Positions 1 through 9,119 are shown, counted from the first letter of the stretch. The stretch: DNA of 64,000 nucleotides from JAEWWD01 sp964440115 (GCA_964440115.1 CAYTPV010000007.1:165020-229019), one strand, 5' to 3'. The notes: a model not told the origin generated them from the sequence alone. Translations and numbers: made by a program.

Positions 1-366
1 CAGGGCACTCTTGCACAGCTTAAATATGTGCCGGAACGGCATACGGATTTTATTTTTTCCGGCGTTGTAGAAGGATTCGGTTTTGTTGGCGGTACCGTAT
101 TAATAGTCGTGTATTTCCTGCTGATATTCCGCTGGCTTTATATAGCCACGCAGGCAAAAGACCATTTTGGAACCTGCCTTGTCGTCGGAGCGGCCGGCAT
201 GCTTGTCGCGCACGTATTTGAGAATATCGGCATGTCGATTGGATTAATGCCCGTTACGGGGATACCGCTGCCGTTTCTCAGTTATGGGGGCTCAAATCTC
301 ATTGCCAATATGATGACAGCAGGAATCGTCATCAATGTCTGGATTCGCCGTACACAGCGGCGGTAA
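1..366 (+). CDS. rodA: RodA/FtsW-family peptidoglycan glycosyltransferase, C-terminal part
   Basis: The gene is cut by the window start; the open frame runs from base 1 and 121 residues are visible. It belongs to the SEDS family, membrane glycosyltransferases that polymerise lipid II into peptidoglycan. The family signature PERHTDFIFS is present near the start, and the late motif GIPLPFLSYGGS near the end. Three hydrophobic segments can be seen. RodA is preferred to FtsW because of the wording of these motifs and because the downstream genes (SpoIVFA/SpoIVFB-like, TIGR03960, DUF2344, RNase G) follow rodA in many Clostridia. The protein ends in a short basic tail, RRTQRR. FtsW or SpoVE cannot be fully excluded from the C-terminus alone. 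Confidence 0.85.
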   Translation, partial: QGTLAQLKYVPERHTDFIFSGVVEGFGFVGGTVLIVVYFLLIFRWLYIATQAKDHFGTCLVVGAAGMLVAHVFENIGMSIGLMPVTGIPLPFLSYGGSNLIANMMTAGIVINVWIRRTQRR

Positions 367-411
367 AGCGCCTAATTCGTCAACATGAAGCATATACTTC
401 TCTCATAGGGG

Positions 412-466
412 CGCAGATATAGCTCTGCGCTTCCGAAATATTTCTGCGCTGTTTTCAGCGCAGTGG
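412..466 (+). other. Two adjacent stem-loops ahead of the SpoIVFA-like gene
   Basis: Two GC-rich inverted repeats lie between rodA and the next gene. The first pairs GCGCAGA with TCTGCGC and the second pairs CTGCGCTG with CAGCGCAG around a TTTT loop. Neither is followed by a U-run, so they do not look like standard terminators. The second ends only a few bases before the ribosome binding site of the next gene and could influence its translation or protect an mRNA end. Confidence 0.45.
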
Positions 467-482
467 GATGGGAGGGGTTGCG

Positions 483-1169
483 ATGGCTTTGCAGCGCATG
501 GATGTAAAGCCTTTTACTACAGAAGAAATTGGAGGTCCGGCCAGAGTCCGGCCGAATTTTTCAAAGAGCAGGACTTCAAGACGTTCCCGTCTTCGCAGGA
601 AGCTCCCTAAAGTTCCTCAATCTCTTATGGTGAAAATAGGAATTTGCGCTGCAGCCTTAGCGCTTATGTTTGGTATGAAAGCGCTTAATACACCTGCCAC
701 GGATCAGGTGGTTTCCGGTGTGAGAACCGCAATCACGGATGAAACTAAGATCAATGAAATGCTTGGTAAGCTGCAGTTCGTTGAATTGCCCGACGCGCTG
801 GCGGTATTTTCCACCGACAGCAAAATGGTTGTGCCGGTCAATGCGCCCAAGGCGTATGTCGAGCCCGAGGCGCAGTATGCTATTTGGGAAGGTGCACCCA
901 ACGCGAAAGTCATCGCATCTGCCGCCGGTGAGGTGCGAGCGATTGGCGAGGACAGCGTATTGGGTCAATATGTTCGCTTGAGTCACGGGGGAGATCTTGA
1001 AACCATATATTACGGCCTCGCAACCGTACAGGTCGAAGAAGGCCAGCCTGTCCGCAAACAGGATACGTTGGGTACATTGGGCAAGGATGGAACGCTGCGC
1101 CTGAGCGTGCTGTTGGCGGGCAAACCACAGCCGCCCGATACGTATCTTGATCTGGTACGCGAAGGATGA
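483..1169 (+). CDS. SpoIVFA-like membrane protein with degenerate M23 (LytM) domain
   Basis: The 228-residue protein has a basic cytoplasmic N-terminus (about residues 26-45, rich in Arg and Lys), one membrane segment (about 48-65) and an extracytoplasmic M23/LytM-like domain (about 125-220). The M23 fold is recognisable from the LSHGGDLETIYYGLATV segment and the following VEEGQPVRKQDTLGTLG strand pair. The HxH zinc motif expected near the C-terminus is absent, so the domain is probably not a peptidase. It overlaps by 4 bases a SpoIVFB-type protease gene, which points to the SpoIVFA role: holding and inhibiting the protease in the outer forespore membrane. The ATG at 483 is chosen because GGGAGGGG stands just before it; an in-frame ATG at 468 lies upstream of that site. 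Confidence 0.75.
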   Translation: MALQRMDVKPFTTEEIGGPARVRPNFSKSRTSRRSRLRRKLPKVPQSLMVKIGICAAALALMFGMKALNTPATDQVVSGVRTAITDETKINEMLGKLQFVELPDALAVFSTDSKMVVPVNAPKAYVEPEAQYAIWEGAPNAKVIASAAGEVRAIGEDSVLGQYVRLSHGGDLETIYYGLATVQVEEGQPVRKQDTLGTLGKDGTLRLSVLLAGKPQPPDTYLDLVREG

Positions 1170-2038
1170 AGCTGTTTCAAATAGGGAATACGCAGATACG
1201 GATACATCCCGGTCTGTTATTGGTACTCGCAGGCGCTGTGGTGTTGGGCGTTCTAGGAAGATTGGTGCAGGCAATGCTCGCGTTGACCCTGCATGAGGTC
1301 TTCCATGCGATTGTTGCGCGCTCTATGGGATATCGCGTGGATGCTGTTGAGTTTCTGCCATTTGGCGGTGTCGCGCGTTTGGAAGGGCGGCCGCTTTCTA
1401 AAAATTCAGAATTCTGGATAGCGGCTGCAGGCCCATTGTGCAGCTTCATTGTTGCAGGAGCAACTGCCATTGCCATATCGTTGTTTCCTGTCACGAAATA
1501 CTCTCTTGAGTATTTTTTGAATATCAATATGGCACTCGCTCTATTTAATCTTATTCCGGCCCTGCCCCTGGATGGAGGCAGTATGCTGCGCGCCATATTG
1601 CTGCATATTCTGCGCCCAAGAACCGCAACATTGATTGCTGCATGGTTAGGCATAACCGCAGGAGTCGCATTATTAGCTCTATGTGCCTATATGCTGATGC
1701 TGGGACTTTTAAACCCCTTCCTGCTCATGATGGGTGCGTTTTTGCTGCTGGCCGCAATCCGCGAACTCAGGACGGCGCCTCAGGCGCAGCTGAGTGCAAT
1801 GCTGCGTCGCAGAGACGCATTTTCAAGAGGTGAAGCTTTGCCGTTAAGGCATATGGCGGTAAGATCGAGCGTTTCGGCCGGATCGGCACTCCGGCAGCTT
1901 TCTGCTTCGCGCTATAATCTTTTGCTGGTGCTGGATGAAGACATGCAAACCATAGGCCAGATCGATGAAAGCCGGCTTTTAAATGGCATCGCGCTCAAGG
2001 GCAGGGATATCACAATAGGAGAGCTGCTTTCCCGCTGA
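1166..2038 (+). CDS. spoIVFB: SpoIVFB-like intramembrane metalloprotease (M50 / site-2 protease)
   Basis: This is a 290-residue polytopic membrane protein of the M50 family. The zinc motif HEVFH is at residues 43-47 in a membrane segment, and the third-ligand motif LPLDGG (Asp136) lies in a later one. In sporulating Firmicutes SpoIVFB cleaves pro-sigma-K in the mother cell; that role is inferred from the family and from the SpoIVFA-like partner just upstream, whose gene overlaps this ATG by 4 bases. The C-terminal 60-70 residues resemble half a CBS domain, also typical of SpoIVFB. A second, unrelated M50 protease lies at 55.8 kb without this partner. Confidence 0.85.
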   Translation: MKLFQIGNTQIRIHPGLLLVLAGAVVLGVLGRLVQAMLALTLHEVFHAIVARSMGYRVDAVEFLPFGGVARLEGRPLSKNSEFWIAAAGPLCSFIVAGATAIAISLFPVTKYSLEYFLNINMALALFNLIPALPLDGGSMLRAILLHILRPRTATLIAAWLGITAGVALLALCAYMLMLGLLNPFLLMMGAFLLLAAIRELRTAPQAQLSAMLRRRDAFSRGEALPLRHMAVRSSVSAGSALRQLSASRYNLLLVLDEDMQTIGQIDESRLLNGIALKGRDITIGELLSR

Positions 2039-2142
2039 GCGGCTTATCCTGCGGACAAGCCTAAATTTCCTTTCGATTGACCCATAATATGTTTGATGCT
2101 AAACTAATGACGAGAGGCGTCTGCCAATTAGGAGGTAAATGT

Positions 2143-3978
2143 TTGATTAAAACGGAATTGGACGGCATTTTGACAAAAGTCGAAAAGCCGGCTAGATATA
2201 CAGGCGGGGAATGGAATATGGTCATGAAGCAGAGCGCAGATGTGCATGTCGCGCTTTGCTTTCCTGATATATACGAAATAGGTATGTCACATTTGGGGTC
2301 CCGCATACTCTACCACATTCTTAACGCGCAGGAAGACGTTTTTTGCGAGCGTGTTTTCACTCCGTGGACTGATATGGAACAGGCGATGCGCAGCGCAGAC
2401 ATCCCGCTGTTTTCGCTTGAAACAAAGCGGCCAGTTGGTGAGTTCGATATTGTGGGCTTTTCTCTGCTTTATGAGATGTGCTACACCAATATTTTGACGA
2501 TGCTGGATTTAGCAGGCATACCCGCCCTCACACAGGAAAGGGGAGAGGAGCATCCTCTCATACTCTGCGGCGGGCCTTGTACCTGTAATCCGGAACCGCT
2601 TGCGGATTATATGGATGCGGTATTGCTCGGTGACGGGGAAGAGCTTTTCCCTGAAGTAATGGATGCGTATCGAGCCGAAAAAAAGGCCGGAAAAAGCAAA
2701 AAGGAAATACTCCAACGCCTGAGCCGGATACCCGGCGTATATATACCATCCTATTATAAAGCCCATTATGAAGGCGATGCTTTTGTTTCCCTTGAAAAAC
2801 TCGAACCTTCCGCGCCCGATAGCATAGCGCGGCGCGTGGTGAAGGATCTGGATACCGCCGCATATATCGGCAAACCGATTGTTCCTTTTTTGAATATCGT
2901 ACACGATCGCGTTGCGATAGAATTGTTCCGTGGCTGCACGCGCGGATGCCGTTTTTGCCAGGCGGGATATATTTACCGCCCGGTGCGCGAAAGGAAAAAA
3001 GAAACTTTGCTTCAAATGGCAAAGGATTTGGTGCAAAGCACAGGGTATGACGAGGTATCCCTTTTTTCCTTAAGTTCAAGCGACTATTCCTGTATTCACG
3101 AACTGGTGCCCGAACTGCTGGACAGCATGGAGAACCAGCGGGTATCGGTATCGCTTCCGTCGCTGCGCATAGATACGTTTATAAGAGAAGATCTCGAACG
3201 CATGCAGTCTGTGCGAAAAGCAGGACTGACGTTCGCGCCTGAAGCGGGTACGCAGCGTATGCGTGATGTCATCAACAAGGGTGTGACGGAAGAAGATCTG
3301 CTTCGGGCAGTGCGCGACGCTTTTGAAGCAGGCTGGAACGGCATTAAGCTGTATTTCATGATAGGCCTGCCGACCGAAACCGATGAAGATATTCTGGGCA
3401 TAGCCGATCTTGCTCGCAAGGTGAGCGGAGTCTATTATTCCATACCCAAGGAGAAACGTGCCAAAGGGCTTCGCATTACCGTCAGTGCGTCTTCCTTCGT
3501 GCCCAAGCCATTTACGCCTTTCCAGTGGGTAGCGCAGGATACCATTGATGAATTGAAACGCAAGCAGCGCCTGCTCAAGGGTGCGCTCAGGGATGTACGC
3601 GGAGCGGAATTTAATTATCACGACTCGGAGCTTAGCATGCTCGAAGCGGTATTTTCGCGCGGAGACAGGCGGTTGGGCGCGGTTCTGCGCGCGGCGTATG
3701 CGCGCGGCTGCCGTTTTGACTCATGGGCGGAGCATTTTAAACTCGACGCATGGAAAGAAGCGTTTGCTGAGTGCGGTCTGGATACGGTATACTATGCCAA
3801 TCGTGAACGCACGCTTGACGAACCCTTGCCTTGGCAGCATATAGACATGCTTGTTGAGACGGACTATTTAAAGAGTGAATATGAAAGGGCTATGCAGGCC
3901 GCTGTGACGAAGGATTGCCGCAACGGCTGCACGGGCTGCTTTGGTAAGAAATATGCGGATTATTGCAAACATTCATAA
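2143..3978 (+). CDS. Radical SAM protein, TIGR03960 family
   Basis: The 611-residue protein has a B12-binding-like N-terminal region followed by a radical SAM core with the CTRGCRFC iron-sulfur cluster motif (Cys265, Cys269, Cys272). TIGR03960 proteins are almost always found next to, or fused with, the DUF2344 protein encoded immediately downstream, and both sit before RNase G. No reaction has been established for the family. A TTG at 2143 is the best start: GGAGG (2131-2135) sits 7 bases upstream. The upstream in-frame ATG at 2077 has no ribosome binding site, and an ATG at 2138 runs straight into a stop. The 3' end overlaps the next gene by 26 bases, so translation is probably coupled. Confidence 0.85.
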   Translation: MIKTELDGILTKVEKPARYTGGEWNMVMKQSADVHVALCFPDIYEIGMSHLGSRILYHILNAQEDVFCERVFTPWTDMEQAMRSADIPLFSLETKRPVGEFDIVGFSLLYEMCYTNILTMLDLAGIPALTQERGEEHPLILCGGPCTCNPEPLADYMDAVLLGDGEELFPEVMDAYRAEKKAGKSKKEILQRLSRIPGVYIPSYYKAHYEGDAFVSLEKLEPSAPDSIARRVVKDLDTAAYIGKPIVPFLNIVHDRVAIELFRGCTRGCRFCQAGYIYRPVRERKKETLLQMAKDLVQSTGYDEVSLFSLSSSDYSCIHELVPELLDSMENQRVSVSLPSLRIDTFIREDLERMQSVRKAGLTFAPEAGTQRMRDVINKGVTEEDLLRAVRDAFEAGWNGIKLYFMIGLPTETDEDILGIADLARKVSGVYYSIPKEKRAKGLRITVSASSFVPKPFTPFQWVAQDTIDELKRKQRLLKGALRDVRGAEFNYHDSELSMLEAVFSRGDRRLGAVLRAAYARGCRFDSWAEHFKLDAWKEAFAECGLDTVYYANRERTLDEPLPWQHIDMLVETDYLKSEYERAMQAAVTKDCRNGCTGCFGKKYADYCKHS

Positions 3979-4624
3979 AGGTGAGTCGCTGCGTTTCATA
4001 TCCCATCTGGATATGCAGCGGCTTATGCAGCGTGCGATGCGGCGCGCGGATTTACCCCTTAGTTATTCGCAGGGGTTTAATCCGCATCCAATCATGGCCT
4101 TCGCGTCTGCGCTTTCTGTTGGGTATTCGAGCGACGGTGAATGGCTGGATGTTCGGCTTTCTGCAGAAACAGCTCCTGAAGAATTTATGAAACGCCTCAA
4201 TGAGGCGTTGCCCGAAGGCCTCCATGTATCAAAAGCACTGGCAATTGAAGAAGCCATGCCTGCCTTGACGGCGCTCATTCAGCGTGCACGGTATACGGCG
4301 ACCATCTATTTTGATATTCCGCTGGAAGCAGAGACTTTGAAAACCGGCATGCAGAAGCTGCTTGGAGGTCCTATTATCGTCACCAAGCATACAAAAGGCG
4401 GTCTTAAGGATGTGGATATCCGCCCTCATCTGCTGTCTATGGAGATCAAAGGCGATCCTGTTGGTTCGCTGCAGAGCGCTGAATTTGATATTGAAGGCAT
4501 ATTGAATGCCTCCGGCGGCTTACAGATTGAATTATTGCTGCAGGCGCTGATGGAAACGTGCGGCGTTACTGGGAGAACGCGCGTCCATCGCCTTGCGGTT
4601 GATTTTGAAAAAATAGAGGTGTAA
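3953..4624 (+). CDS. DUF2344 / TIGR03936 family protein, radical-SAM-associated
   Basis: A 223-residue protein of the TIGR03936 (DUF2344) family, recognised from its N-terminus (KGESLRFISHLDMQRLMQRA) and the following SYSQGFNPHP motif. Its function is unknown. Across Firmicutes and other phyla it accompanies the TIGR03960 radical SAM protein, either as a separate gene or as the C-terminal part of one polypeptide, which implies a shared reaction. Here the genes are separate but overlap by 26 bases. The ATG at 3953 gives the expected N-terminus; an in-frame TTG at 3941 is a less likely alternative. RNase G follows after 3 bases. Confidence 0.85.
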   Translation: MRIIANIHKGESLRFISHLDMQRLMQRAMRRADLPLSYSQGFNPHPIMAFASALSVGYSSDGEWLDVRLSAETAPEEFMKRLNEALPEGLHVSKALAIEEAMPALTALIQRARYTATIYFDIPLEAETLKTGMQKLLGGPIIVTKHTKGGLKDVDIRPHLLSMEIKGDPVGSLQSAEFDIEGILNASGGLQIELLLQALMETCGVTGRTRVHRLAVDFEKIEV

Positions 4625-4627
4625 CGC

Positions 4628-6148
4628 ATGAACCGGGAGATTGTGGTCGACATCAATCCCTACCAGACCCGCGTCGTATTGCTCGAAGACGGGCAGCCAA
4701 GCGAAATCTATATTGAACGCCGCGGTCATGAGAGGCTTGTCGGCAACATCTACATTGGTAAAGTACAGAATGTTTTGCCTGGCATGCAGGCTGCGTTCGT
4801 GGATATTGGGTTAGAACGCAACGCTTTTCTTTATGCGGGCGATATTCAGGTTGACCGATCTGAGTTCCAGTTTGGCGACGGCGGACAGGAAATGCGGATC
4901 AATACGCCCAACATACAGGATATTGTAAAAACCGGCCAGGAAATCATGGTGCAGGTTCTCAAGGAGCCGGTTGGTACCAAGGGCGCAAGAGTCACCACGC
5001 ACATTACGCTGCCCGGCCGCACTCTAGTACTCATGCCAACGGTGAATTATGTAGGTGTATCGCGCCGTATTGCGGATGAAACAGAACGTTCCAGGCTTCG
5101 GGGGATACTCGATGATATCAAGCCTGCGGAAATGGGCGTTATCGTACGCACCGCTGCTGTTGGAAAAGACAAGGAAGAGTTTCAGACAGATATCAGCTTT
5201 TTGGAACGACTCTGGCAGCGCATATGCAAAAAGAAGACACTGGTCAGCGCCCCCCGCATGCTGCATGCGGAGGAGCCGCTCATTTTTCGTACTATCCGGG
5301 ATTTGTTTACTCCCGATATCGAACGGCTGATCATCAATGAATCTGAATTCTACGAACGCATACAGATCGTGGCGAATATTATTTCGCCGCAGCTTAAGGA
5401 TAAGGTGGTTCTGTATCAAGGGGAAGAGGATCTCTTTGACCGGTTTGATCTGGAGAGTAAAATTGAAAAGGCGCTTTCAAGAAAAGTATGGCTTGCTAAC
5501 GGCGGGTATATCGTGATCGATCAAACGGAAGCGCTCACCAGCATAGATGTCAACACCGGACGTTTCGTCGGCACCGATAATTTGCAGGAAACCATCACGC
5601 AGGCAAATTGTGAAGCCGCAAAGGAAATAGCGAGGCAGCTGCGTTTAAGAGATATCAGCGGTATCATTATCGTGGATTTTATAGACATGGAAGATATCGC
5701 CGATAAGGAACGCGTACTGGATACTTTAAAAGCTGAATTGAAGAAAGACAGGACAAAGTCAAACGTTCTGGGCATTACGCAGCTTGGCCTTGTGGAAATG
5801 ACCCGCAAAAAAATGCGGCATTGCATCAGCAATACGCTGCAAACGCCTTGCCCGTATTGTCATGGCGACGGCCGGGTACTTTCCGGAGAAACAGTGGTAT
5901 TGAAGGTAAGAAAAGCGCTCATTAAGTGCATTCAAAATGAATCCATGATGGATTACCTTGTCGAGGTACATCCAACAGTTGCCGATCTTATTGACGATCA
6001 TTCCAGCGCACAGGCTCCGTTGCTGCCGGCTACCGCAGGCAGAAGCATATATGTGCGGGCAATGCCTTCCATGCATGTGGAAGAATTCAACATTCAGCCA
6101 TTGCCTAAGAAACCTGAAAATCTCGACGGCCTGAGAAAATATCACTGA
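4628..6148 (+). CDS. rng: Ribonuclease G/E family endoribonuclease
   Basis: The 506-residue protein starts with an S1 RNA-binding region (about residues 35-125) followed by the RNase E/G catalytic core. The metal-binding aspartates are visible at Asp307 (DVNTGRF) and Asp350 (DFIDM), and the zinc-link motif CPYC is at 408-411. The length fits RNase G rather than RNase E, which carries a long scaffold tail. The enzyme cleaves single-stranded A/U-rich RNA in rRNA maturation and mRNA decay. It closes the tight run rodA to rng. In many Clostridia rng is followed by rplU-ysxB-rpmA-obg; these are not here. Confidence 0.9.
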   Translation: MNREIVVDINPYQTRVVLLEDGQPSEIYIERRGHERLVGNIYIGKVQNVLPGMQAAFVDIGLERNAFLYAGDIQVDRSEFQFGDGGQEMRINTPNIQDIVKTGQEIMVQVLKEPVGTKGARVTTHITLPGRTLVLMPTVNYVGVSRRIADETERSRLRGILDDIKPAEMGVIVRTAAVGKDKEEFQTDISFLERLWQRICKKKTLVSAPRMLHAEEPLIFRTIRDLFTPDIERLIINESEFYERIQIVANIISPQLKDKVVLYQGEEDLFDRFDLESKIEKALSRKVWLANGGYIVIDQTEALTSIDVNTGRFVGTDNLQETITQANCEAAKEIARQLRLRDISGIIIVDFIDMEDIADKERVLDTLKAELKKDRTKSNVLGITQLGLVEMTRKKMRHCISNTLQTPCPYCHGDGRVLSGETVVLKVRKALIKCIQNESMMDYLVEVHPTVADLIDDHSSAQAPLLPATAGRSIYVRAMPSMHVEEFNIQPLPKKPENLDGLRKYH

Positions 6149-6192
6149 TACCACAGAATTGGCGTACGAACTTGGAATGTTACAGCAATCTC

Positions 6193-6220
6193 TTGCTTTC
6201 GCGCTGTAACGTGCTAAAAT
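6193..6220 (+). promoter_or_regulatory. Predicted sigma-A promoter for the FAH gene
   Basis: A TTGCTT -35 box (6193-6198) and a TAAAAT -10 box (6215-6220) are separated by 16 bases in the gap after rng. The -10 is close to consensus and the -35 is a partial match. Confidence 0.45.
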
Positions 6221-6256
6221 ATGCATAAGATATCTGCGAGTAAAGGAACTTCCCGA

Positions 6257-7018
6257 ATGAGGATATGCAGAGCAAAATATAAAGACGATACATTCTATGC
6301 GGTGATGGAAGGGGATACGGTATATCCTCTTCACGGAGACCCTTTCGGCGGCATCGAGCGGGACGGCCAATCATATCCTGTCGAGGATGTACGGCTCCTA
6401 GCGCCGGTACAGCCCAGCAAAGTGGTTTGTATCGGGAAGAATTATTATGCACATGCCATAGAAATGCAGGAAGGGCTACCTCCCGAGGAGCCGCTGCTTT
6501 TTTTGAAACCCTCCACCAGCGTAATTGATCCCGAAGCGGATATCGTGTATCCGCCGGATAGTTCCCGCGTTGATTATGAAGCTGAACTTGCCATTGTGAT
6601 AGGCCGCCGCTGCAAGGATGTCCCGATGGGCGGTTTCCGCGATGTGGTTTTGGGATATACCTGCTTAAATGATGTGACTGCGCGCGATTTACAGAAAAGT
6701 GACGGACAATGGACCCGCGGCAAAGGCTATGACACATTTTGCCCGATAGGACCGTGGATTGAAACGGAACTCAATCCATTTGAAGTCAGAGTGGAATCGC
6801 GCTTGAACGGACGAGTATGCCAAAGCGACAGTACTGCTGCGATGATTCATCCAATTGATAAGCTCGTCTATTATATCAGCCGCGTGATGACGCTGCTGCC
6901 CGGCGACGTTATCGCCACCGGCACGCCGGCGGGAATAGGCCCCATGCAGCCCGGGGACATCATTGAAGTGGAAGTTTCCGGAATCGGCGTATTGCGCAAT
7001 AAGCTTCGTCTTCCCTGA
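6257..7018 (+). CDS. Fumarylacetoacetate hydrolase (FAH) family protein
   Basis: The 253-residue protein has a short N-terminal domain and a FAH catalytic domain. Visible motifs are the CIGKNYYAHA strand, the metal-binding ExE in DYEAELAIVIG, and LNDVTARDLQ with its Asp ligand. Family members are Mg- or Mn-dependent hydrolases, isomerases or decarboxylases acting on diketo or oxo-acid substrates (fumarylpyruvate hydrolase, oxaloacetate decarboxylase, 2-hydroxyhepta-2,4-dienedioate isomerase). Nothing nearby indicates the substrate; no aromatic-degradation genes are present, so a housekeeping role such as oxaloacetate tautomer or decarboxylation chemistry is possible. The ATG at 6257 is preferred for its upstream AAAGGAA; an in-frame ATG at 6221 sits right at the predicted -10 box. 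Confidence 0.8.
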   Translation: MRICRAKYKDDTFYAVMEGDTVYPLHGDPFGGIERDGQSYPVEDVRLLAPVQPSKVVCIGKNYYAHAIEMQEGLPPEEPLLFLKPSTSVIDPEADIVYPPDSSRVDYEAELAIVIGRRCKDVPMGGFRDVVLGYTCLNDVTARDLQKSDGQWTRGKGYDTFCPIGPWIETELNPFEVRVESRLNGRVCQSDSTAAMIHPIDKLVYYISRVMTLLPGDVIATGTPAGIGPMQPGDIIEVEVSGIGVLRNKLRLP

Positions 7019-7035
7019 AATAGCGGAGGTGTCGC

Positions 7036-7347
7036 ATGGAATATTACTCAAAACTTCGTTCTAAAGAAGTGGACGCCCTGTTTGAGGCGATACTGCTGCT
7101 GGACAATGCCGACGAGTGCTATCGGTTTTTCGAGGATATCTGCACGATATCCGAGATACACGCGATCGCGCAGCGGCTTGAAGTTGCAAAAATGTTGAAA
7201 AGCGGCATCACGTATCAGGAAATTGCGCAGCGGCTTGGCGCATCTACTGCTACAATCAGCCGCGTGAACCGATCCCTGACCTATGGTTCAGGGGGATATC
7301 AGCTGATGCTCAAACGTCTTGAGGAAAACGAAAAAGCCGAGAAATAA
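7036..7347 (+). CDS. YerC/YecD (TrpR-like) DNA-binding protein
   Basis: This 103-residue protein belongs to the TrpR-like YerC/YecD family. The helix-turn-helix region is clear in MLKSGITYQEIAQRLGAS followed by TATISRVNRSL. The family is widespread in Firmicutes and little studied; the fold is that of the tryptophan repressor, but the amino-acid-binding residues are not expected to be conserved. It lies 17 bases after the FAH gene with a GGAGG site and 20 bases before rqcH, so the three genes probably share a transcript. No target operator could be assigned. Confidence 0.85.
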   Translation: MEYYSKLRSKEVDALFEAILLLDNADECYRFFEDICTISEIHAIAQRLEVAKMLKSGITYQEIAQRLGASTATISRVNRSLTYGSGGYQLMLKRLEENEKAEK

Positions 7348-7367
7348 CGGCAAATCGGAGGATATAC

Positions 7368-9119
7368 ATGTCCATGGACGGTCTGTCCCTGCTGGCTGTA
7401 AACACCGAGCTGCAAGCCCTGCTGGGCGGCAAGGTGGATAAAATACAGCAGCCGGAACGCGATGCGATCATCATTACAGTTCGTGCAGGGGGCAGCAATC
7501 ACAGGCTGCTCCTTTGTGCGCACCCCGAAAACGGCCGTGTGCAACTGACGGAGCAAAGCTACCCTAACCCGGCTGAACCTCCCGCATTCTGCATGCTGCT
7601 TAGAAAACGCCTGACAGGCGGCCGCATAACTGCCATTGAACAGCCGGGGCTCGACCGCGTGCTGCGTATCACTCTGGAAGCAAGAGATGAGCTTGGAGAT
7701 ACTGTTTCGCTTACACTCGTTACGGAACTGATGGGGAAGCATTCTAATATTTGTTTCTTAAATCAAGCGAATACAATCCTCGATTGTGTGCGGCATGTAG
7801 GTGCCGGCATGTCCAGCGTGCGAATACTGCTGCCGGGCATGGTCTACACGCCGCCGCCGACCCAGGAGAAGATCAATCCGTTATACGCGGAAGAAGATAC
7901 ATTCTTCGACTCCTTGCAGGGGCGCGGCAGCGTCCATAAACTGCTGAGTTCCCGTTTCTTCGGCCTTTCACCCGACTGTGCCCGACAGATGACGGCCCGA
8001 TGGTCCGGCGAAGCGGAATTGGATGTACAAAGCATTTCCGATACAGACAAGCGCGCACTTGCACGGTATTTATATCGTGTTTACCAGTCCTTTGCGCAGG
8101 GCGTGTTTTCTCCGACAATTGTATTCAATCAGTTCCGTGAGCCTGTTGCGGTGTATGCTTTCGAACCGGCCTGCACAGCAGAAACCTGCGAAACGATGAA
8201 GTCCATGAGTGCCGCGCTTGATGCCTTCTATGCCCAACGGGATGTACTGGAACGTTTCCGGCGCAGAAGTTCGTCCGCTCAGCGCGTACTGCAAAATCAT
8301 CTTGAGCGCAGCTATAAACGATTGGCAGTCGCCGATCAGGCACTGCATCAGGATGAGGACTTGGAACAGCTACGTTTAAACGGGGAACTCATACTCTCAA
8401 ACGCGCATGCGCTCAGCCGCGGGTTGCAGACGGCTAAGGTTATGAATTACTATCTTGATCCGCCGGCGGAGAGCATTGTGGAACTGGACGAACGGCTTTC
8501 TCCGCAGGAAAACGCGCAAAGGTATTTTAAGCGTTACCAAAAAGGCAAGGCGGCAAGAGCGCTGGCAACAGAACAAAAAGAGAAGGCGCTTGAAGAAATC
8601 GCATATCTTGAAGGCCAGCAGGATAACCTGAACAAATGCGCGACGGATGCGGAATTGGCAGAAATACGCGAAGAATTGGTGCGTGAAGGATATTTAAAAC
8701 CTGAAAATACACGCATGAAACCCCAGAAAATCCAGCCGTCCCAGCCCCTAAAAGCGCGTTCATCTGACGGTCTGGAAATTTATATTGGCCGCAATAACCA
8801 GCAGAACGATGCTTTAACACTGCGCTTTGCGCGATCGGAGGACTGGTGGCTGCATACCAAAAATATTCCCGGCTCGCATGTGATTGTTCGCTGTGAAGGA
8901 GAACTGCCTGAAAAAACGCTTTTGGAAGCGGCTATGCTTGCAGCATACTACAGCAAGGCACGCTCGTCGGCAGCCGTACCGGTGGATTACTGCCTTCGCA
9001 AATTTGTAAAAAAGCCTTCAGGGGCACGGCCCGGTATGGTGATCTATACCACAAACCGGACAATCTATGTTACGCCGGATGAAAGCATCGTGAAGCGACT
9101 GGAACAGAGTACTTCCTGA
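7368..9119 (+). CDS. rqcH: RqcH (NFACT family) ribosome-associated quality control factor
   Basis: The 583-residue protein shows the NFACT domain order: an N-terminal NFACT-N region (MDGLSLLAVNTELQALLGG), a central helix-hairpin and coiled-coil region (about 290-430), and a C-terminal NFACT-R domain with the signature WWLHTKNIPGSHVIVR. RqcH (older names FbpA, fibronectin-binding protein) binds obstructed 50S subunits carrying peptidyl-tRNA and recruits tRNA-Ala to add C-terminal alanine tails that mark stalled proteins for degradation. The first of two nearby ATGs is used because GGAGG lies 7-11 bases upstream. The gene meets the oppositely oriented ylbJ with no gap. Confidence 0.9.
   Translation: MSMDGLSLLAVNTELQALLGGKVDKIQQPERDAIIITVRAGGSNHRLLLCAHPENGRVQLTEQSYPNPAEPPAFCMLLRKRLTGGRITAIEQPGLDRVLRITLEARDELGDTVSLTLVTELMGKHSNICFLNQANTILDCVRHVGAGMSSVRILLPGMVYTPPPTQEKINPLYAEEDTFFDSLQGRGSVHKLLSSRFFGLSPDCARQMTARWSGEAELDVQSISDTDKRALARYLYRVYQSFAQGVFSPTIVFNQFREPVAVYAFEPACTAETCETMKSMSAALDAFYAQRDVLERFRRRSSSAQRVLQNHLERSYKRLAVADQALHQDEDLEQLRLNGELILSNAHALSRGLQTAKVMNYYLDPPAESIVELDERLSPQENAQRYFKRYQKGKAARALATEQKEKALEEIAYLEGQQDNLNKCATDAELAEIREELVREGYLKPENTRMKPQKIQPSQPLKARSSDGLEIYIGRNNQQNDALTLRFARSEDWWLHTKNIPGSHVIVRCEGELPEKTLLEAAMLAAYYSKARSSAAVPVDYCLRKFVKKPSGARPGMVIYTTNRTIYVTPDESIVKRLEQSTS

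Noticed and set aside
657..1274. A 205-codon minus-strand open frame
   Set aside because: It lies opposite the SpoIVFA-like and SpoIVFB genes, has no binding site and no recognisable family; it is a shadow of the real plus-strand genes.
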